From Plectonema cf. radiosum LEGE 06105 (GTDB lineage: Bacteria; Cyanobacteriota; Cyanobacteriia; Cyanobacteriales; Nostocaceae), in NCBI RefSeq assembly GCF_015207665.1, contig NZ_JADEWL010000010.1, positions 36,219 to 100,218 of the forward strand: DNA of 64,000 nucleotides, read 5' to 3'. This document shows, in pieces, positions 36,017 to 46,232 of this stretch. The notes beneath the pieces are model-generated. The model made no database searches and was not told the origin of the DNA. It saw only the letters and a program-made list of their open reading frames with translations. Within the stretch, counting starts at the first letter, position 1, and the number at the start of each line of letters is the position of its first letter. Both the position numbers and the translations under genes were made by a program.

Positions 36017-36835
36017 ATGAGACCGCGAAGGGAACTTGCTCAGCATTGGTTACGTAGTGACAAGGCTTTGAGTAGCATTATTAAAACTGCTGATTTACAA
36101 GATACGGACAAGGTTTTGGAAATCGGTCCGGGTCAAGGTATATTAACTCAACAGCTTATAGATAAGGTAAAATCTTTAGTTGCTGTGGAAATTGACAGCA
36201 ATTTATGTCAGCTATTAGTTAAGAAGTTAGGAGAAAGAGAAAATTTTTTATTATTGAATGAAGATTTTTTAACTTCGGACTTAGCCGCTTTAGTTAAAGA
36301 TTTTCCTTCCTTTCAAAATCAAAATAAGGTAGTAGCTAATATTCCTTACAATATAACTGGACCTATCATTGAAAAATTATTGGGGAAGATTGGGAATCCT
36401 AATCCACAGCCCTATGATTTAATCGTGTTATTAGTACAAAAAGAAGTAGCCGAAAGGATTGTTGCAAAACCAGGAAGAACAGCGTTTGGAGCGTTATCGG
36501 TAAGGGTACAATATTTAGCAGATTGTCAGATGATTTGTACAGTACCAAGCACAGCTTTTTATCCCCCACCAAAAGTTGATTCTGCTGTAATTAAATTGGT
36601 TCCTTGTGTCAGGGAAGTTGTAGCGAAGAATCCCCGGAGAATGGAAACCTTAGTAAAATTGGGATTTAGTGCAAAACGAAAAATGTTACGAAATAATTTA
36701 CAATCGATAATAGAGCGCGAAAATCTGACACAATTATTGGAAAAGTTAAGCGTCAACCCCCAAGCTCGCGCTGAAGAACTCAGCGTTATCCAATGGGTGA
36801 GTTTAGCTAACGAATTAGAAAATCACGATGCGTAG
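36017..36835 (+). CDS. rsmA: 16S rRNA (adenine 1518/1519-N6) dimethyltransferase
   Basis: A 272-aa KsgA/RsmA enzyme that dimethylates two adenosines in the last hairpin of 16S rRNA during 30S assembly. SAM motif VLEIGPGQGILTQQLI, acidic VAVEID and the catalytic motif VANIPYNITGPII are present, and FYPPPKVDSAVIKL follows. The N-terminal MRPRRELAQHWLRSD replaces the usual longer start. GGGGTG precedes the ATG. The last eight bases overlap ispE, so the two are co-translated. Confidence 0.96.
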   Translation: MRPRRELAQHWLRSDKALSSIIKTADLQDTDKVLEIGPGQGILTQQLIDKVKSLVAVEIDSNLCQLLVKKLGERENFLLLNEDFLTSDLAALVKDFPSFQNQNKVVANIPYNITGPIIEKLLGKIGNPNPQPYDLIVLLVQKEVAERIVAKPGRTAFGALSVRVQYLADCQMICTVPSTAFYPPPKVDSAVIKLVPCVREVVAKNPRRMETLVKLGFSAKRKMLRNNLQSIIERENLTQLLEKLSVNPQARAEELSVIQWVSLANELENHDA

Positions 36836-37784
36836 CTATACTTTAATTGCTCCAGCTAAAATTAACTTGTATTTAGAAATTATTGGCGATCGCCATGATG
36901 GTTATCATGAGTTAGCAATGATACTGCAAAGTATAGAGCTTGCAGACCAGATAGACCTGGAAGCAAACGATGTACAGTTAATTAGATTGCGGAGTGATAG
37001 TAAGGAGATTCCCGTAGATAAAAGTAATTTGGCTTACCGGGCTGCGGATTTAATGGTTCAAGAATTTCCCGACAGTTTTGCAACTTATGGGGGTGTAGAT
37101 ATTACGCTTCACAAACGCATTCCCGTAGCAGCAGGTTTAGCAGGAGGTTCAACAGATGCCGCAGCAGTTTTAGTAGGAATCGATTTATTATGGAAATTGG
37201 GATTAACTAAGTCAGAATTAGAAGAATTAGCCGCGCAACTCGGTTCTGATATCCCATTTTGCATTGGAGGAGGAACCGCGATCGCAACTCGTCGAGGTGA
37301 AATACTTTCTCCATTATCCGGGTTGGGAGGTATATATATAGTATTGGCAAAGTATCGCAGTTTATCAGTTTCCACAGCTTGGGCTTACAATACTTACCGC
37401 TCATTATTTGGTCATACTTATATTAAAGATACAGAAAATTTAGCAGCCCGTGGAAATGCAGTACATTCAGGAGATATAGTTCAAGCGATTACTCGTCAAG
37501 ATGCAACAGAAATCGCACAGAAAATGCATAATGATTTAGAAAAAGTAGTTTTACCGGAATATCCTCAAGTATTACAGTTAAAAGAAAGCTTTGCAAAATA
37601 CGATATCTTAGGAACCATGATGTCTGGTAGTGGTCCAAGTGTATTTGCATTATGTGAATCTCAAGAGAAAGCCGAACAAGTAAAATTGTCTATGAGAGAA
37701 GAGATTCCAAATATGGATTTAGAATTGTTCGTTACCCGGTTGATAACTCATGGGATTCAGGTAAAATCGCAATTTGCAATTTAA
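36828..37784 (+). CDS. ispE: 4-diphosphocytidyl-2-C-methyl-D-erythritol kinase
   Basis: A 318-aa GHMP kinase of the non-mevalonate isoprenoid pathway. APAKINLYLEI is the N-terminal motif, IPVAAGLAGGSTDAAAVL the phosphate-binding loop, and GTMMSGSGPSVFAL motif III; the catalytic Asp is in LGSDIPFCIGGGTA. Full length. Start ATG overlaps the rsmA stop. The rsmA-ispE order is common in cyanobacteria. Confidence 0.96.
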   Translation: MRSYTLIAPAKINLYLEIIGDRHDGYHELAMILQSIELADQIDLEANDVQLIRLRSDSKEIPVDKSNLAYRAADLMVQEFPDSFATYGGVDITLHKRIPVAAGLAGGSTDAAAVLVGIDLLWKLGLTKSELEELAAQLGSDIPFCIGGGTAIATRRGEILSPLSGLGGIYIVLAKYRSLSVSTAWAYNTYRSLFGHTYIKDTENLAARGNAVHSGDIVQAITRQDATEIAQKMHNDLEKVVLPEYPQVLQLKESFAKYDILGTMMSGSGPSVFALCESQEKAEQVKLSMREEIPNMDLELFVTRLITHGIQVKSQFAI

Positions 37785-37826
37785 TTTATTTCTCCTACTC
37801 CCTACTTCCTTTCATAAAATAAGATT

Positions 37827-38156
37827 ATGAACCAAGAAAAATTAACCGAACAAACCGAGAATCAACAAGAAAATCAACCGACTCCCTTACGTTGTTTAAT
37901 CGGAGCCGTAATGTCAGGAGGATTGGGATTCGTAGCTTATAAATTAATGGTTTCAATCGCAACAACTTTTGCAAATAAACCAGTAACATCAGATAATCCG
38001 ATGGTAGTAAGTCTTTCTTCAGCAGTACGAACCTTAGTTGTAGGAGTAGTTGCTTTAGGAACGGGAATATTTGGGATAGTTGGACTTGGTTTATTAGCTT
38101 TAGCGGTGCAGTTGGTGATTAAGCAGTTGACAACTAAGGATGAGCAAGAAGTATAG
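37827..38156 (+). CDS. DUF3082 membrane protein
   Basis: A 109-aa protein. A polar Gln/Glu-rich N-terminus (about 20 residues) precedes two hydrophobic segments, GAVMSGGLGFVAYKLMVSIA and LVVGVVALGTGIFGIVGLG, with a third overlapping (LLALAVQLVI). DUF3082 is a cyanobacterial family of unknown function. It follows ispE by 42 bases and may belong to the same operon. Confidence 0.85.
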   Translation: MNQEKLTEQTENQQENQPTPLRCLIGAVMSGGLGFVAYKLMVSIATTFANKPVTSDNPMVVSLSSAVRTLVVGVVALGTGIFGIVGLGLLALAVQLVIKQLTTKDEQEV

Positions 38157-38313
38157 GTTTAGTACTTCTGTGTTAATTTCAGCTTTATTTACATTAATTG
38201 TAGTTAAGTACCTGTGCCTTCATTAATTAGACACTTCTTCTAGGCAGGGAATAGGGTTCGGAGGCAATAGGGAACAGTAATATAACTGAGTAGTAATTAT
38301 ATAATAATTTTGC

Positions 38314-38523
38314 TTAAGTAATTATCGGAGGAATTCCTCTACACCATTTAGCTTTTGGTCCCCTACTGCCCGTACTAATAATAGGCATTGTATTAAATAA
38401 GGGGATTATCCAACTTTTCCCACATTTATAAGCTCCTTTAACTCTTCCTTGCGAGACTAAATGGCGCATTCTAGAGGTTGAAATATTTAAAATTTCAGCG
38501 GCTTGAGTAGTACTTACATACAT
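38314..38523 (-). CDS. Excisionase-like helix-turn-helix protein
   Basis: A 69-aa protein. VSTTQAAEILNISTSRMRH is a MerR/excisionase-type helix-turn-helix, followed by LVSQGRVKGAYKCGKSWIIP, the winged part. The tail (STGSRGPKAKW) is short and basic. Such proteins serve as recombination directionality factors or as toxin-antitoxin regulators, but no partner is adjacent. The start ATG is a plain one with TACATACATG ahead. Confidence 0.7.
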   Translation of the reverse strand: MYVSTTQAAEILNISTSRMRHLVSQGRVKGAYKCGKSWIIPLFNTMPIISTGSRGPKAKWCRGIPPIIT

Positions 38524-38630
38524 GGATTCAAAAACTATTGCGATTAAATATTAGTTTACTATCAAAGGCTTCCGAAAGGAAGAGAAGTTAAAATTTTTAA
38601 TTAACCAAGAGCAACTATCAGCAACAATGC

Positions 38631-38664
38631 GCGATACGCGAAGCGTCGCCTTTCGGGCTATCGC
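38631..38664. repeat. GCGATA...TATCGC palindromic repeat
   Basis: GCGATA and TATCGC enclose GCGAAGCGTCGCC and GGGC. This is a widespread GC-rich palindrome of cyanobacterial intergenic DNA, standing out from the AT-rich surroundings upstream of the photolyase gene. Confidence 0.6.
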
Positions 38665-38716
38665 AATTTATTAGGATATTATATGATTCATTAAATATGC
38701 CTCGTACAATAAATTT

Positions 38717-40207
38717 ATGACAACAGGTATCTGGATATTAGGCGACCAACTATATTTAACACAAGCCGCTTTACAAAGTTGTCATGACTCCTCGAAAGTA
38801 GCAATTATATTTATTGAATCCTACTCTCATATTAAAAAACATCAATATCATAAGCAAAAGCTGGTTTTAGTTTGGTCAGCAATGCGGCATTTTGCGGAAG
38901 AGTTACGTAAATTAGGGTACTCAGTAACATATAAAATAGCTGAAGATTTTCAAACCCCACTTCAACAATGGGTGAATGTGAATCAAATTACAGAATTACT
39001 GGTAATGTCTCCGAATGATAAACCTTTTCTCAAAACCATAGAAGATTTAACATTAGCTTGTGATATAACTTTGCTTCCCAACAATCAATTTTTATGGAGT
39101 ACCGAAGAATTTGATAACTGGGCTAAAAAACGTAAACGTTTATTAATGGAAGATTTTTATCGGGAAGGAAGAAGACGCTTCGATATATTAATGGAAGCAG
39201 ATAAACCCATTGGGGGAAAATGGAATCTTGATGCATATAATCGCAAACCACCAGCACGTAATTTAAATACTCCTGAACCATTATGGTTTGAACCAGATGA
39301 AATTACCCAGGAAGTAATTCAACAAGTTGATTTCCTCGATATAGCAACTTATGGAGAAATTAAAGAATTTCGTTGGGGAGTAACTCGTTCTCAAGCTTTA
39401 TCCGTATTAAGATATTTCATAGATATTCGCTTACCAGAATTTGGACCATATCAAGATGCCATGGTAACAGGAGAAGAAACAATGTGGCACGCGATGCTTT
39501 CTCCCTACTTGAATCTTGGTTTACTCCAACCCTTAGAAATAATCCAAGCAGCAGAACAAGCATATCATGAAAAGCAACTTGCTTTAAATAGTGTAGAAGG
39601 TTTTATCCGTCAGGTGTTGGGATGGAGAGAATATATGCACGGAATTTATCATCATGTCGATACAGATTATTCCCAGCAGAATTGGTTTGAGCATCACAAA
39701 CCATTACCCGAATTTTACTGGACTGGTGAAACCAAAATGAACTGTCTGCATCAAATCTTAACTCAAGTCATGGATACAGGTTACGCTCATCATATTCAAA
39801 GATTGATGGTATTGAATAACTTTGGATTAATTGCAGGAATTTCACCACAAGAATTAGAAAATTGGTTTCATACAGCATTCATCGACGCTTACGATTGGGT
39901 AATGCAAACCAACGTCATCGGTATGGGACAATATGCAGATGGTGGTTTACTCGCATCCAAACCTTATGCTGCATCAGCTAACTATATTAATAAGATGAGC
40001 GATTATTGTAAAAGTTGTGATTACAAGCATTCCCAACGTATCGGAGCAAAAGCTTGTCCCTTCAACTTCTTATATTGGGACTTTTTGAATCGACATCGGG
40101 ATAAATTGAAACATCAGGGAAGGATGAATTTTATATTAAAAAATCTTGATAAAATATCCCCCGAAGATTTAGAGACAATTCATCAGCAAGCGGAAAATAT
40201 ATTTTGA
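38717..40207 (+). CDS. FeS-type cryptochrome/photolyase (prokaryotic 6-4 group)
   Basis: A 496-aa flavoprotein of the FeS-BCP group, which repairs (6-4) photoproducts or acts as photoreceptor. GIWILGDQLY starts the antenna domain. The FAD domain has RLMVLNNFGLIAGISP and DAYDWVMQTNVIGMGQYADGG. The late Cys residues in YCKSCDYKHSQRIGAKACPFN, with a further Cys in ETKMNCLHQIL, are the expected four 4Fe-4S ligands. Full length. Stands alone; a terminator is not obvious before the next gene. Confidence 0.92.
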   Translation: MTTGIWILGDQLYLTQAALQSCHDSSKVAIIFIESYSHIKKHQYHKQKLVLVWSAMRHFAEELRKLGYSVTYKIAEDFQTPLQQWVNVNQITELLVMSPNDKPFLKTIEDLTLACDITLLPNNQFLWSTEEFDNWAKKRKRLLMEDFYREGRRRFDILMEADKPIGGKWNLDAYNRKPPARNLNTPEPLWFEPDEITQEVIQQVDFLDIATYGEIKEFRWGVTRSQALSVLRYFIDIRLPEFGPYQDAMVTGEETMWHAMLSPYLNLGLLQPLEIIQAAEQAYHEKQLALNSVEGFIRQVLGWREYMHGIYHHVDTDYSQQNWFEHHKPLPEFYWTGETKMNCLHQILTQVMDTGYAHHIQRLMVLNNFGLIAGISPQELENWFHTAFIDAYDWVMQTNVIGMGQYADGGLLASKPYAASANYINKMSDYCKSCDYKHSQRIGAKACPFNFLYWDFLNRHRDKLKHQGRMNFILKNLDKISPEDLETIHQQAENIF

Positions 40208-40356
40208 CAACTACCCATCTGCGAATTTTAAGTGAAAAAAACAAATAATTTTGCAATAATTTATTTTTGAGCCATTATATAAGTTTTAAAAACAAAACCT
40301 CAAACTTGATAGGCTAAAAACACAGCCAAACTTAAAGCAAGCAGAAAAATAATTCC

Positions 40357-40644
40357 ATGACACAATCAGAAAATATTCCAAAACCAAGACCAAAACCACC
40401 AGTAGAAAAAAAATTCCAGCCCATCACTGTGGTAGACTGTAACACCGATAATCCCCGGATTTTTACCCAATGCTATAAATGCGACCAACCCCTATTAATT
40501 CAAACCCATCATGATGGAAGCGAACCAGTAGACCACAAAATACAGTGTCCAAACTGCGGTAGGATAGCCTTTTTTGCCCATGCACCCAAAATAGTCGCTG
40601 TAATGCCATTAGGTGATGCACCTACACCTACACCTAGTAATTAA
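40357..40644 (+). CDS. Zinc-ribbon-like small protein
   Basis: A 95-aa protein. A Pro-rich N-terminus precedes CYKCDQPLLIQ and CPNCGRIAFF, two C-x-x-C pairs about 28 residues apart that should bind one zinc. No family known to me. The tail is Pro/Thr-rich. It is followed by a clear intrinsic terminator. Confidence 0.75.
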   Translation: MTQSENIPKPRPKPPVEKKFQPITVVDCNTDNPRIFTQCYKCDQPLLIQTHHDGSEPVDHKIQCPNCGRIAFFAHAPKIVAVMPLGDAPTPTPSN

Positions 40645-40702
40645 TTTTAGACTTGATCTGACCTGCATTGGATTCTTCCTACATATAAATCCAAAATTAA
40701 TT

Positions 40703-40724
40703 AACCCCTATCAGGGGTTTTTTT
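40703..40724 (+). terminator. Rho-independent terminator
   Basis: AACCCCT and AGGGGTT pair over a 3-base loop and are followed by five to seven T. It lies about 60 bases after the zinc-ribbon gene. Confidence 0.9.
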
Positions 40725-40810
40725 GTATTTGCAATTATTGAGAAACATAAGTCTCATCAATAAATAACGTGAATATCCCCGGAGGGTAAGTACACTACGA
40801 CAACAATCAC

Positions 40811-40874
40811 AGAAATCGGGTTTTTACGATCTAAATATCCGTAGCATCAGAAAACATTAATAAAAACCCGACTT
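40811..40874. repeat. 65-bp inverted-repeat element, copy 3
   Basis: AGAAATCGGGTTTTTA and TAAAAACCCGACTT flank about 35 bases that include GTAGCATCAG. It lies in the convergent gap before the beta-helix gene. Best-preserved copy by arm symmetry. Confidence 0.6.
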
Positions 40875-40952
40875 ATGATTTTGAGATTAAGTCTATCCAA
40901 CTCACCTTAATTCAAAAAACAAATTTAATTAATTCGGAAGAAAATTCCTGAA

Positions 40953-42428
40953 TTATTTCTTAAAACCTTTAGTCGCTGGTAAACCTTTTTTCAAACTGAC
41001 TGGATTAGTTCCGGAAACATTCAATCCATCAACTTTATTATCCAGACCAACTTTAGAAGCATAAGCTTTATTCCCAGCAATACGAAGATTAACATATTGC
41101 TTACTTTGTCCATGTAAAGTGATAGCTGTTTGAGCATTCACAAAAATATTATCGGTGACAGAAATATTAATTAGCTTTTTTTCACCTCCTATTCCCATAA
41201 CTACACCGTTACAATTCTGAATAACATTGTCATAGAATTTCAAATTTGCAACACCATTTCCATTCGGACCAAGATTCATTGCATTACCACAATTATTGAA
41301 CTGGTTATCATGAATACTAATATCTTTAGTAGGTTTTTTCTTTCCACCCCAACCTTCTATCCAAAAAATCCGATGTTTAAATCCACTGAAAGTATTTTCA
41401 TAAAACTCCGCACCTTTAATTCCTAATTCTAAACCCGACATATCATCGGTAATACCAGGATTAGCCTGCAATTTATTCTTATAAAAAACTAAGTTACCCT
41501 TTGCCGCAATATCTTTATCTTCATTCCATTGATTAATCAGTGAAACCCAGCCATTTAAATTATTATTATAAATTTTATTGCCTTCTTGTAAATCCCAAAT
41601 TTCAATAGAAGCTGATTTATTTTGCTTTTGATTTTTACCAGCTTTCAAATTAATAGTATTATTATATATTTGAGTATTACGAACATTACTAGCAACGCTT
41701 TTAATGCCACCACCAGAATTTTCTTCTATATAGTTATCATGAATCAGTAAGCCATTTACCCCCATAAATTTAATTGCTCCAGAGAAATGTTCATTTTTCT
41801 GACCTTCTCTACCAGAAGCATTGAGAAATCGGCAATTACTAATTTCATTATTTAAACCGGAAATATCAATTCCAGCATTATTAAAATTAGTAAAGATAAT
41901 ATTTTCAAACAAAGAATTCTCTCTACCCCAAGCGCGAAATCCTAATTTAGCTTTGTTTTTTCCATCAATATTAAAATTCCGAAAAAACTGATAACCATCA
42001 CCTTTTTCATCCTGAAAATCCTTCGCTTCAAAAAGTACACCTGGATAATTTTGACCTGGAGTAATAATCGTTTTTTGACCAACACCTTCTAAACTAACGT
42101 GTGAAGGAACTGTTATCATCCCCTTAACTTCAAAAGTACCCTCACCCATCTTAATTAAAGTGTTTCGTTCAGCAATTTTAAAAGCTTTATCTAAAGTCAT
42201 AAATGGTTTTTTTACACTACCATCACCAGTTTTATTATTACCATTGACAGCAACATAAATCACCTTTTTTGGCTTTGCAAAGGTTAATACTGTTTGACTA
42301 TTATTACTAACGCTAGAATCTTTTTGGCTCTGTGCAACAGTTATCATCGCAACAGAGTTTTTTTCATCTCCAAAACAACCATAAAGCCCCGTCAGAACCA
42401 AAGCAGATAAAAATAACTGACGAAACAT
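40953..42428 (-). CDS. Secreted parallel beta-helix lipoprotein
   Basis: A 491-aa protein from the preferred ATG at 42428: MFRQLFLSALVLTGLYGCFGD gives a signal with lipobox LYGC. The frame extends upstream to 42497, but that adds a second hydrophobic stretch. Residues beyond about 70 form a right-handed beta-helix with repeated N/G-rich turns (GNNKTGDGSVKKPFMTLDKA, then many I-x-DNxI/N-type rungs). PGQNYPGVLF and GGGIKSVASNVRNTQIY are typical. Such proteins are polysaccharide lyases or surface adhesins; catalytic residues cannot be assigned. Confidence 0.8.
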   Translation of the reverse strand: MFRQLFLSALVLTGLYGCFGDEKNSVAMITVAQSQKDSSVSNNSQTVLTFAKPKKVIYVAVNGNNKTGDGSVKKPFMTLDKAFKIAERNTLIKMGEGTFEVKGMITVPSHVSLEGVGQKTIITPGQNYPGVLFEAKDFQDEKGDGYQFFRNFNIDGKNKAKLGFRAWGRENSLFENIIFTNFNNAGIDISGLNNEISNCRFLNASGREGQKNEHFSGAIKFMGVNGLLIHDNYIEENSGGGIKSVASNVRNTQIYNNTINLKAGKNQKQNKSASIEIWDLQEGNKIYNNNLNGWVSLINQWNEDKDIAAKGNLVFYKNKLQANPGITDDMSGLELGIKGAEFYENTFSGFKHRIFWIEGWGGKKKPTKDISIHDNQFNNCGNAMNLGPNGNGVANLKFYDNVIQNCNGVVMGIGGEKKLINISVTDNIFVNAQTAITLHGQSKQYVNLRIAGNKAYASKVGLDNKVDGLNVSGTNPVSLKKGLPATKGFKK

Positions 42429-42577
42429 AAAGCAAATCACTTCTACGAAATGGATAAGTAAAATATAATTTTTTCTGATTAATTTATTCTTAATCAATTA
42501 TTAAATTCATATTATCTTTGATCAGAAATAAGAATAGGAAAATACTTGAAATTTCAATATCGAACGTTCACCCAATT

Positions 42578-43678
42578 CTATCTATTCCCCAACCTCACAG
42601 ATACTAATTCACCCGCCAACTTAATCGCTGCTTTCATACTCGTAGCATCCGCAATTCCTTGACCTACAATATCAAACGCAGTTCCATGATCGGGAGATGT
42701 TCTTACAAACGGTAATCCAATCGTAGTATTAACCGCTCTATCAAACGCCATCAACTTTACCGGAATTAAACCTTGGTCGTGATAAAGTGCTAAATAACCA
42801 TCGGCTGGATTTTCAACTTGAGATTGAATTTTAGCATTACCATACCAAGCAACCCCAGGCTTCACCCACATTGTATCCGGTGGAATAGGTCCTTCTAAAG
42901 TTAAATTTGTCCGCTTTCTACGCTCCGAATCTAACCAAGCAATCAACCAATCTGCTTCCTCACTTCCTAATTGTCCCCTTTCTCCACTGTGAGGATTTAA
43001 TCCCGCGATCGCAATTCTGCCATTTTTTATCCCAAAATCCCTTGACAAACATTCCACTAATAAATCGAGTTTCTCACTCATCAACTCCGGTGTCAGCGTT
43101 TGCGGGACTTGACATAATGGTATATGTGTGGTAGCAAGTAACGTGCGGAGCGTCCAATTAGTATAAGGTGAACGAGCCACAAACAACATTCCAAACCTTT
43201 GGACTTGACTCTTTTGGGCTAAAATTTCCGTTTGTCCAGGATAATTATAGCCAGCAGCCTTCCAAGCAGACTTTGCGATCGGTCCGGTAACGATTCCATC
43301 AAATTTCCCCGCAAGCGTTTGATTTATAGCCGCTTCCATATAAGCAAAACTCGCTGCACCACTTGCCGCATTTTCAACTCCAGGAATAATTGCATCCTTA
43401 ATATCATCATCCAAATTGACATCCAAAACATTCAACTGAGCAGGATTAGCCAATTTTATATTTTCATTTTGCTGTAGATTAGTATAAGTTTTTAATAGTA
43501 AATCTCGGTTTCCAACTACAGTTAAATCACAACCCTCACCAACTTCTGAATCCGCCAAAGCCTTCAAAATAACTTCTGTTCCGATTCCTGCCGGGTCTCC
43601 CAAAGTTAATGCTAAACGAGGGCGACGGTTTATACTGGAAATAGACTTTTCTAAATTTAATTGATACATAAGATACAT
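42578..43678 (-). CDS. pdxA: 4-hydroxythreonine-4-phosphate dehydrogenase
   Basis: A 366-aa enzyme of pyridoxal phosphate synthesis. [37 protein letters not shown] (metal-binding His), [10 protein letters not shown] (His) and [17 protein letters not shown] (His, Asp) are the family motifs. The start at 43678 gives a short extra peptide [12 protein letters not shown]; an ATG nine bases downstream at 43669 is an alternative. Stands alone. Confidence 0.95.
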   Translation of the reverse strand: MYLMYQLNLEKSISSINRRPRLALTLGDPAGIGTEVILKALADSEVGEGCDLTVVGNRDLLLKTYTNLQQNENIKLANPAQLNVLDVNLDDDIKDAIIPGVENAASGAASFAYMEAAINQTLAGKFDGIVTGPIAKSAWKAAGYNYPGQTEILAQKSQVQRFGMLFVARSPYTNWTLRTLLATTHIPLCQVPQTLTPELMSEKLDLLVECLSRDFGIKNGRIAIAGLNPHSGERGQLGSEEADWLIAWLDSERRKRTNLTLEGPIPPDTMWVKPGVAWYGNAKIQSQVENPADGYLALYHDQGLIPVKLMAFDRAVNTTIGLPFVRTSPDHGTAFDIVGQGIADATSMKAAIKLAGELVSVRLGNR

Positions 43679-43811
43679 AAAAATTATTAAAAATAAACCT
43701 AATTTACAACTTTACCCAAATTCAAAGTAATATACCCTTCTTACCCATCTTCCATGCCCACTCTGATAAACTTAACTTAATTAAATCATTCGCAAACAAG
43801 GAGAATTACAA

Positions 43812-43922
43812 ATGGGCGGCGAAATGTTCAACGCAGCTTTTTTATCCTTCGGCTTAATCTTCGTTGGTTGGGCTATAGGTACATTGTTACTCAAGATTCA
43901 AGGTGCGGAAGCTGAAGAGTAA
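43812..43922 (+). CDS. petM: Cytochrome b6-f complex subunit PetM
   Basis: A 36-aa single-helix subunit: [20 protein letters not shown], then [16 protein letters not shown]. It sits in the thylakoid membrane as the seventh subunit of the b6-f complex. Sequence and length match cyanobacterial PetM. AAGGAGAA precedes the ATG by about 9 bases. Too short for default gene calling. Followed by inverted repeats and then by the ycf39-like gene. Confidence 0.93.
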   Translation: MGGEMFNAAFLSFGLIFVGWAIGTLLLKIQGAEAEE

Positions 43923-43939
43923 TTAGTTAAATCAGTTAC

Positions 43940-44047
43940 CAGTTATCAGCTCTCTTCCGGGGGTGTCTAGTGGAAGATAACATAGAGAATGTCACTACGG
44001 AAAGCTTCCCGCTTCACTGATAACTGTTAACTTTTCACTGATAACTG
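43940..44047. repeat. Inverted repeats behind petM
   Basis: CAGTTATCAG at 43940-43949 is matched by CTGATAACTG at 44017-44026 and again at 44038-44047. GAAGATAACATAG and the CTACGGAAAGC part inside form smaller pairs. It may act as a terminator or be a dispersed repeat. Confidence 0.5.
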
Positions 44048-44128
44048 ACGTGTCAACTGTTTTGCTTTAAAAACTAAATAGTAATAAAATTGTTTTAATA
44101 AAAGTTAACATTTTTTTAATTAAACCTG

Positions 44129-45112
44129 ATGAAAATATTGATAGTGGGTGCCACTGGTACCTTGGGAAGACAGATAGCTCGTCATGCGATTGATGAAGGT
44201 TATGAAGTGCGCTGTCTAGTCCGAAGTGCGAAAAAAGCGGCATTCCTTAAAGAATGGGGAGCCGAATTAGTACCGGGAGATTTATGTTATCCCCATACCC
44301 TCCCAGCCGCACTTGATGGAGTAAATGCAGTAATTGATGCAGCAACATCTCGTCCTACGGATTCCATGAGCATAAAACAAGTGGATTGGGATGGGCAAGT
44401 AGCATTAATTCAAGCAGCCGCAGCAGCCAATATTGAGCGTTTTATATTTTTCTCAATATTGAATAATCAAGATTATCCCCAAGTACCCTTGATGGAAATT
44501 AAGCGGTGTACAGAACTGTTTTTAGCAGAATCCGGCTTGAACTATACAATTTTACAATTAGCTGGGTTTATGCAAGGTTTAATCGGACAATACGGGATTC
44601 CGATTTTAGAAGCACAACCAGTATGGGTGACAGGAGAATCTTCCCCCGCAGCCTACATGGATACTCAGGATATCGCCAAATTTGCCATTCAGGCTTTACG
44701 AAGAGAAGAAACCCAAAATAAAACCTTTCCCCTAGTCGGAACTCGTGCTTGGAGCGCTCAAGAAATCATTAGTTTATGCGAACGTTTATCCGGAAAAAGT
44801 GCCAGAATAACACGGATGCCGTTAAACTTACTTCGTGCCATTCGTAATATAATCCGTTTCTTTCAATGGGGATGGAACGTATCCGATAGACTTGCTTTTA
44901 CAGAAGTTTTAGCAAGCGGTAAACCGTTAGATGCACCAATGAACGAGACATACACAGCTTTTGATATAGATAAAAGCCAAATTACAACTTTAGAATCTTA
45001 TTTACAAGAATATTTCAATAGAATTACCAAAAAGCTTAGAGAATTGGATTACCAACAAAATAAAGGCAAGAAAAAGAAAGAAAAGAGAACTCCATTTAAA
45101 CAATCTTCTTAA
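44129..45112 (+). CDS. ycf39: Ycf39-like NmrA/SDR family protein
   Basis: A 327-aa atypical short-chain dehydrogenase. ILIVGATGTLGRQIARHA is the NAD(P)-binding loop; the region RPTDSMSIKQVDWDG and FMQGLIGQYGIPIL match Ycf39, which delivers chlorophyll with Hlip proteins to nascent photosystem II D1 (known of the family). There is no classical YxxxK. A Lys-rich tail of about 20 residues ends the protein. It lies 200 bases after petM, an arrangement I recall as frequent. Confidence 0.88.
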   Translation: MKILIVGATGTLGRQIARHAIDEGYEVRCLVRSAKKAAFLKEWGAELVPGDLCYPHTLPAALDGVNAVIDAATSRPTDSMSIKQVDWDGQVALIQAAAAANIERFIFFSILNNQDYPQVPLMEIKRCTELFLAESGLNYTILQLAGFMQGLIGQYGIPILEAQPVWVTGESSPAAYMDTQDIAKFAIQALRREETQNKTFPLVGTRAWSAQEIISLCERLSGKSARITRMPLNLLRAIRNIIRFFQWGWNVSDRLAFTEVLASGKPLDAPMNETYTAFDIDKSQITTLESYLQEYFNRITKKLRELDYQQNKGKKKKEKRTPFKQSS

Positions 45113-45279
45113 AAGAGAGTAGGGAGATGGGGGGATAGGGACATGGGGAGAAATTAACTGTCCCAGATCAACTGCCAACTCCCACACTCTTCCTTTCAAT
45201 ATAAAGTGTGTACTAGATACACATTTTATGTAACTATTGATTTAATTAAAAACGTCTTCTTTAATTTGGATATTTGAGC
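45113..45279. repeat. Gap with purine-rich repeat
   Basis: AGGGAGATGGGGGGATAGGG-type purine-rich heptamers occupy the first part. The same sort of sequence is found in the NurA gene insert and at the window end. The rest is the nadK leader. Confidence 0.5.
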
Positions 45280-46197
45280 GTGCCGAAAGCAGGCATTATA
45301 TATAACGATCAAAAACCGATAGCGGGTCGCATCGCTATCGAATTAAAAGAACAGTTCACCGAGAAAGGTTGGGATATATGTATCACCACAGGTATCGGTG
45401 GAATTTTGGGTTACTCAACCCCGCAAAGCCCCGTATGCCATACACCAATAGAAGGTCTTACACCCCCCGGTTTTGACTCGTCCATGAAATTTGTCATAGT
45501 ACTTGGAGGAGACGGTACAGTTTTAGCCGCATCTCGGCAAGTCGCACCTTGTGGCATTCCCATGTTAGCCATAAATACTGGTCACATGGGCTTTTTAACC
45601 GAAGCTTACGTTAATCAATTACCCCAAGTAGTAGAACAAGTTTTAACGAGTAATTACAGCATTGAAGAACGAGCAATGCTTACCGTTAAAGTATTTCGTC
45701 AACAATCAGTACTCTGGGAAGCTTTATGTTTGAATGAAATGGTTTTGCATCGCGAACCCTTGACCTCGATGTGTCATTTTGAAATCGGCATCGGTAATCA
45801 TGCGACAGTTGATATTGCCGCAGATGGAATAATTGTTTCAACTCCAACAGGCTCCACAGCTTACTCCTTAAGCGCTGGTGGTCCTGTCGTAACCCCCGGT
45901 GTCGCTGCGTTACAATTAGTCCCCATTTGTCCTCATTCCTTAGCCTCAAGGGCTTTAGTGTTTCCAGACAGCGAGCCAGTTAATATCTATCCGGTAAATA
46001 CAACTCAATTAGTAATGACAGTTGACGGCAACGGTGGCTGTTATGTTTTACCAGAAGATTGCGTAACAATAGAAAAGTCAGATTACAGCGCTCGTTTCAT
46101 CCGCTTACAATCACCCGAATTTTTCCGAATATTACGAGAAAAGTTAGGTTGGGGTTTACCTCATATTGCCAAGCCTACATCTGTCGAAATACCTTAA
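45280..46197 (+). CDS. nadK: NAD(+) kinase
   Basis: A 305-aa enzyme that phosphorylates NAD to NADP. Motifs: [39 protein letters not shown] [17 protein letters not shown], and VDGNGG. I start at GTG 45280 ([15 protein letters not shown]), which gives the usual N-terminus; TTG 45274 is an alternative. Cyanobacteria carry two NAD kinases; this sequence is the longer-loop kind by appearance, uncertain. Upstream of the response regulator on the same strand. Confidence 0.95.
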   Translation: MPKAGIIYNDQKPIAGRIAIELKEQFTEKGWDICITTGIGGILGYSTPQSPVCHTPIEGLTPPGFDSSMKFVIVLGGDGTVLAASRQVAPCGIPMLAINTGHMGFLTEAYVNQLPQVVEQVLTSNYSIEERAMLTVKVFRQQSVLWEALCLNEMVLHREPLTSMCHFEIGIGNHATVDIAADGIIVSTPTGSTAYSLSAGGPVVTPGVAALQLVPICPHSLASRALVFPDSEPVNIYPVNTTQLVMTVDGNGGCYVLPEDCVTIEKSDYSARFIRLQSPEFFRILREKLGWGLPHIAKPTSVEIP

Positions 46198-46198
46198 A

Positions 46199-46232
46199 CG
46201 GTCAAAGGTCAAAGGTCAAAGGTTGAAGGTCA
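46199..46232. repeat. GGTCAAA heptamer repeat
   Basis: Four GGTCAAA-type units (the last ones GGTTGAA, GGTCAAC) directly after the nadK stop. STRR-like. The rest of the gap to 46570 is AT-rich, with one doubtful minus frame. Confidence 0.75.
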
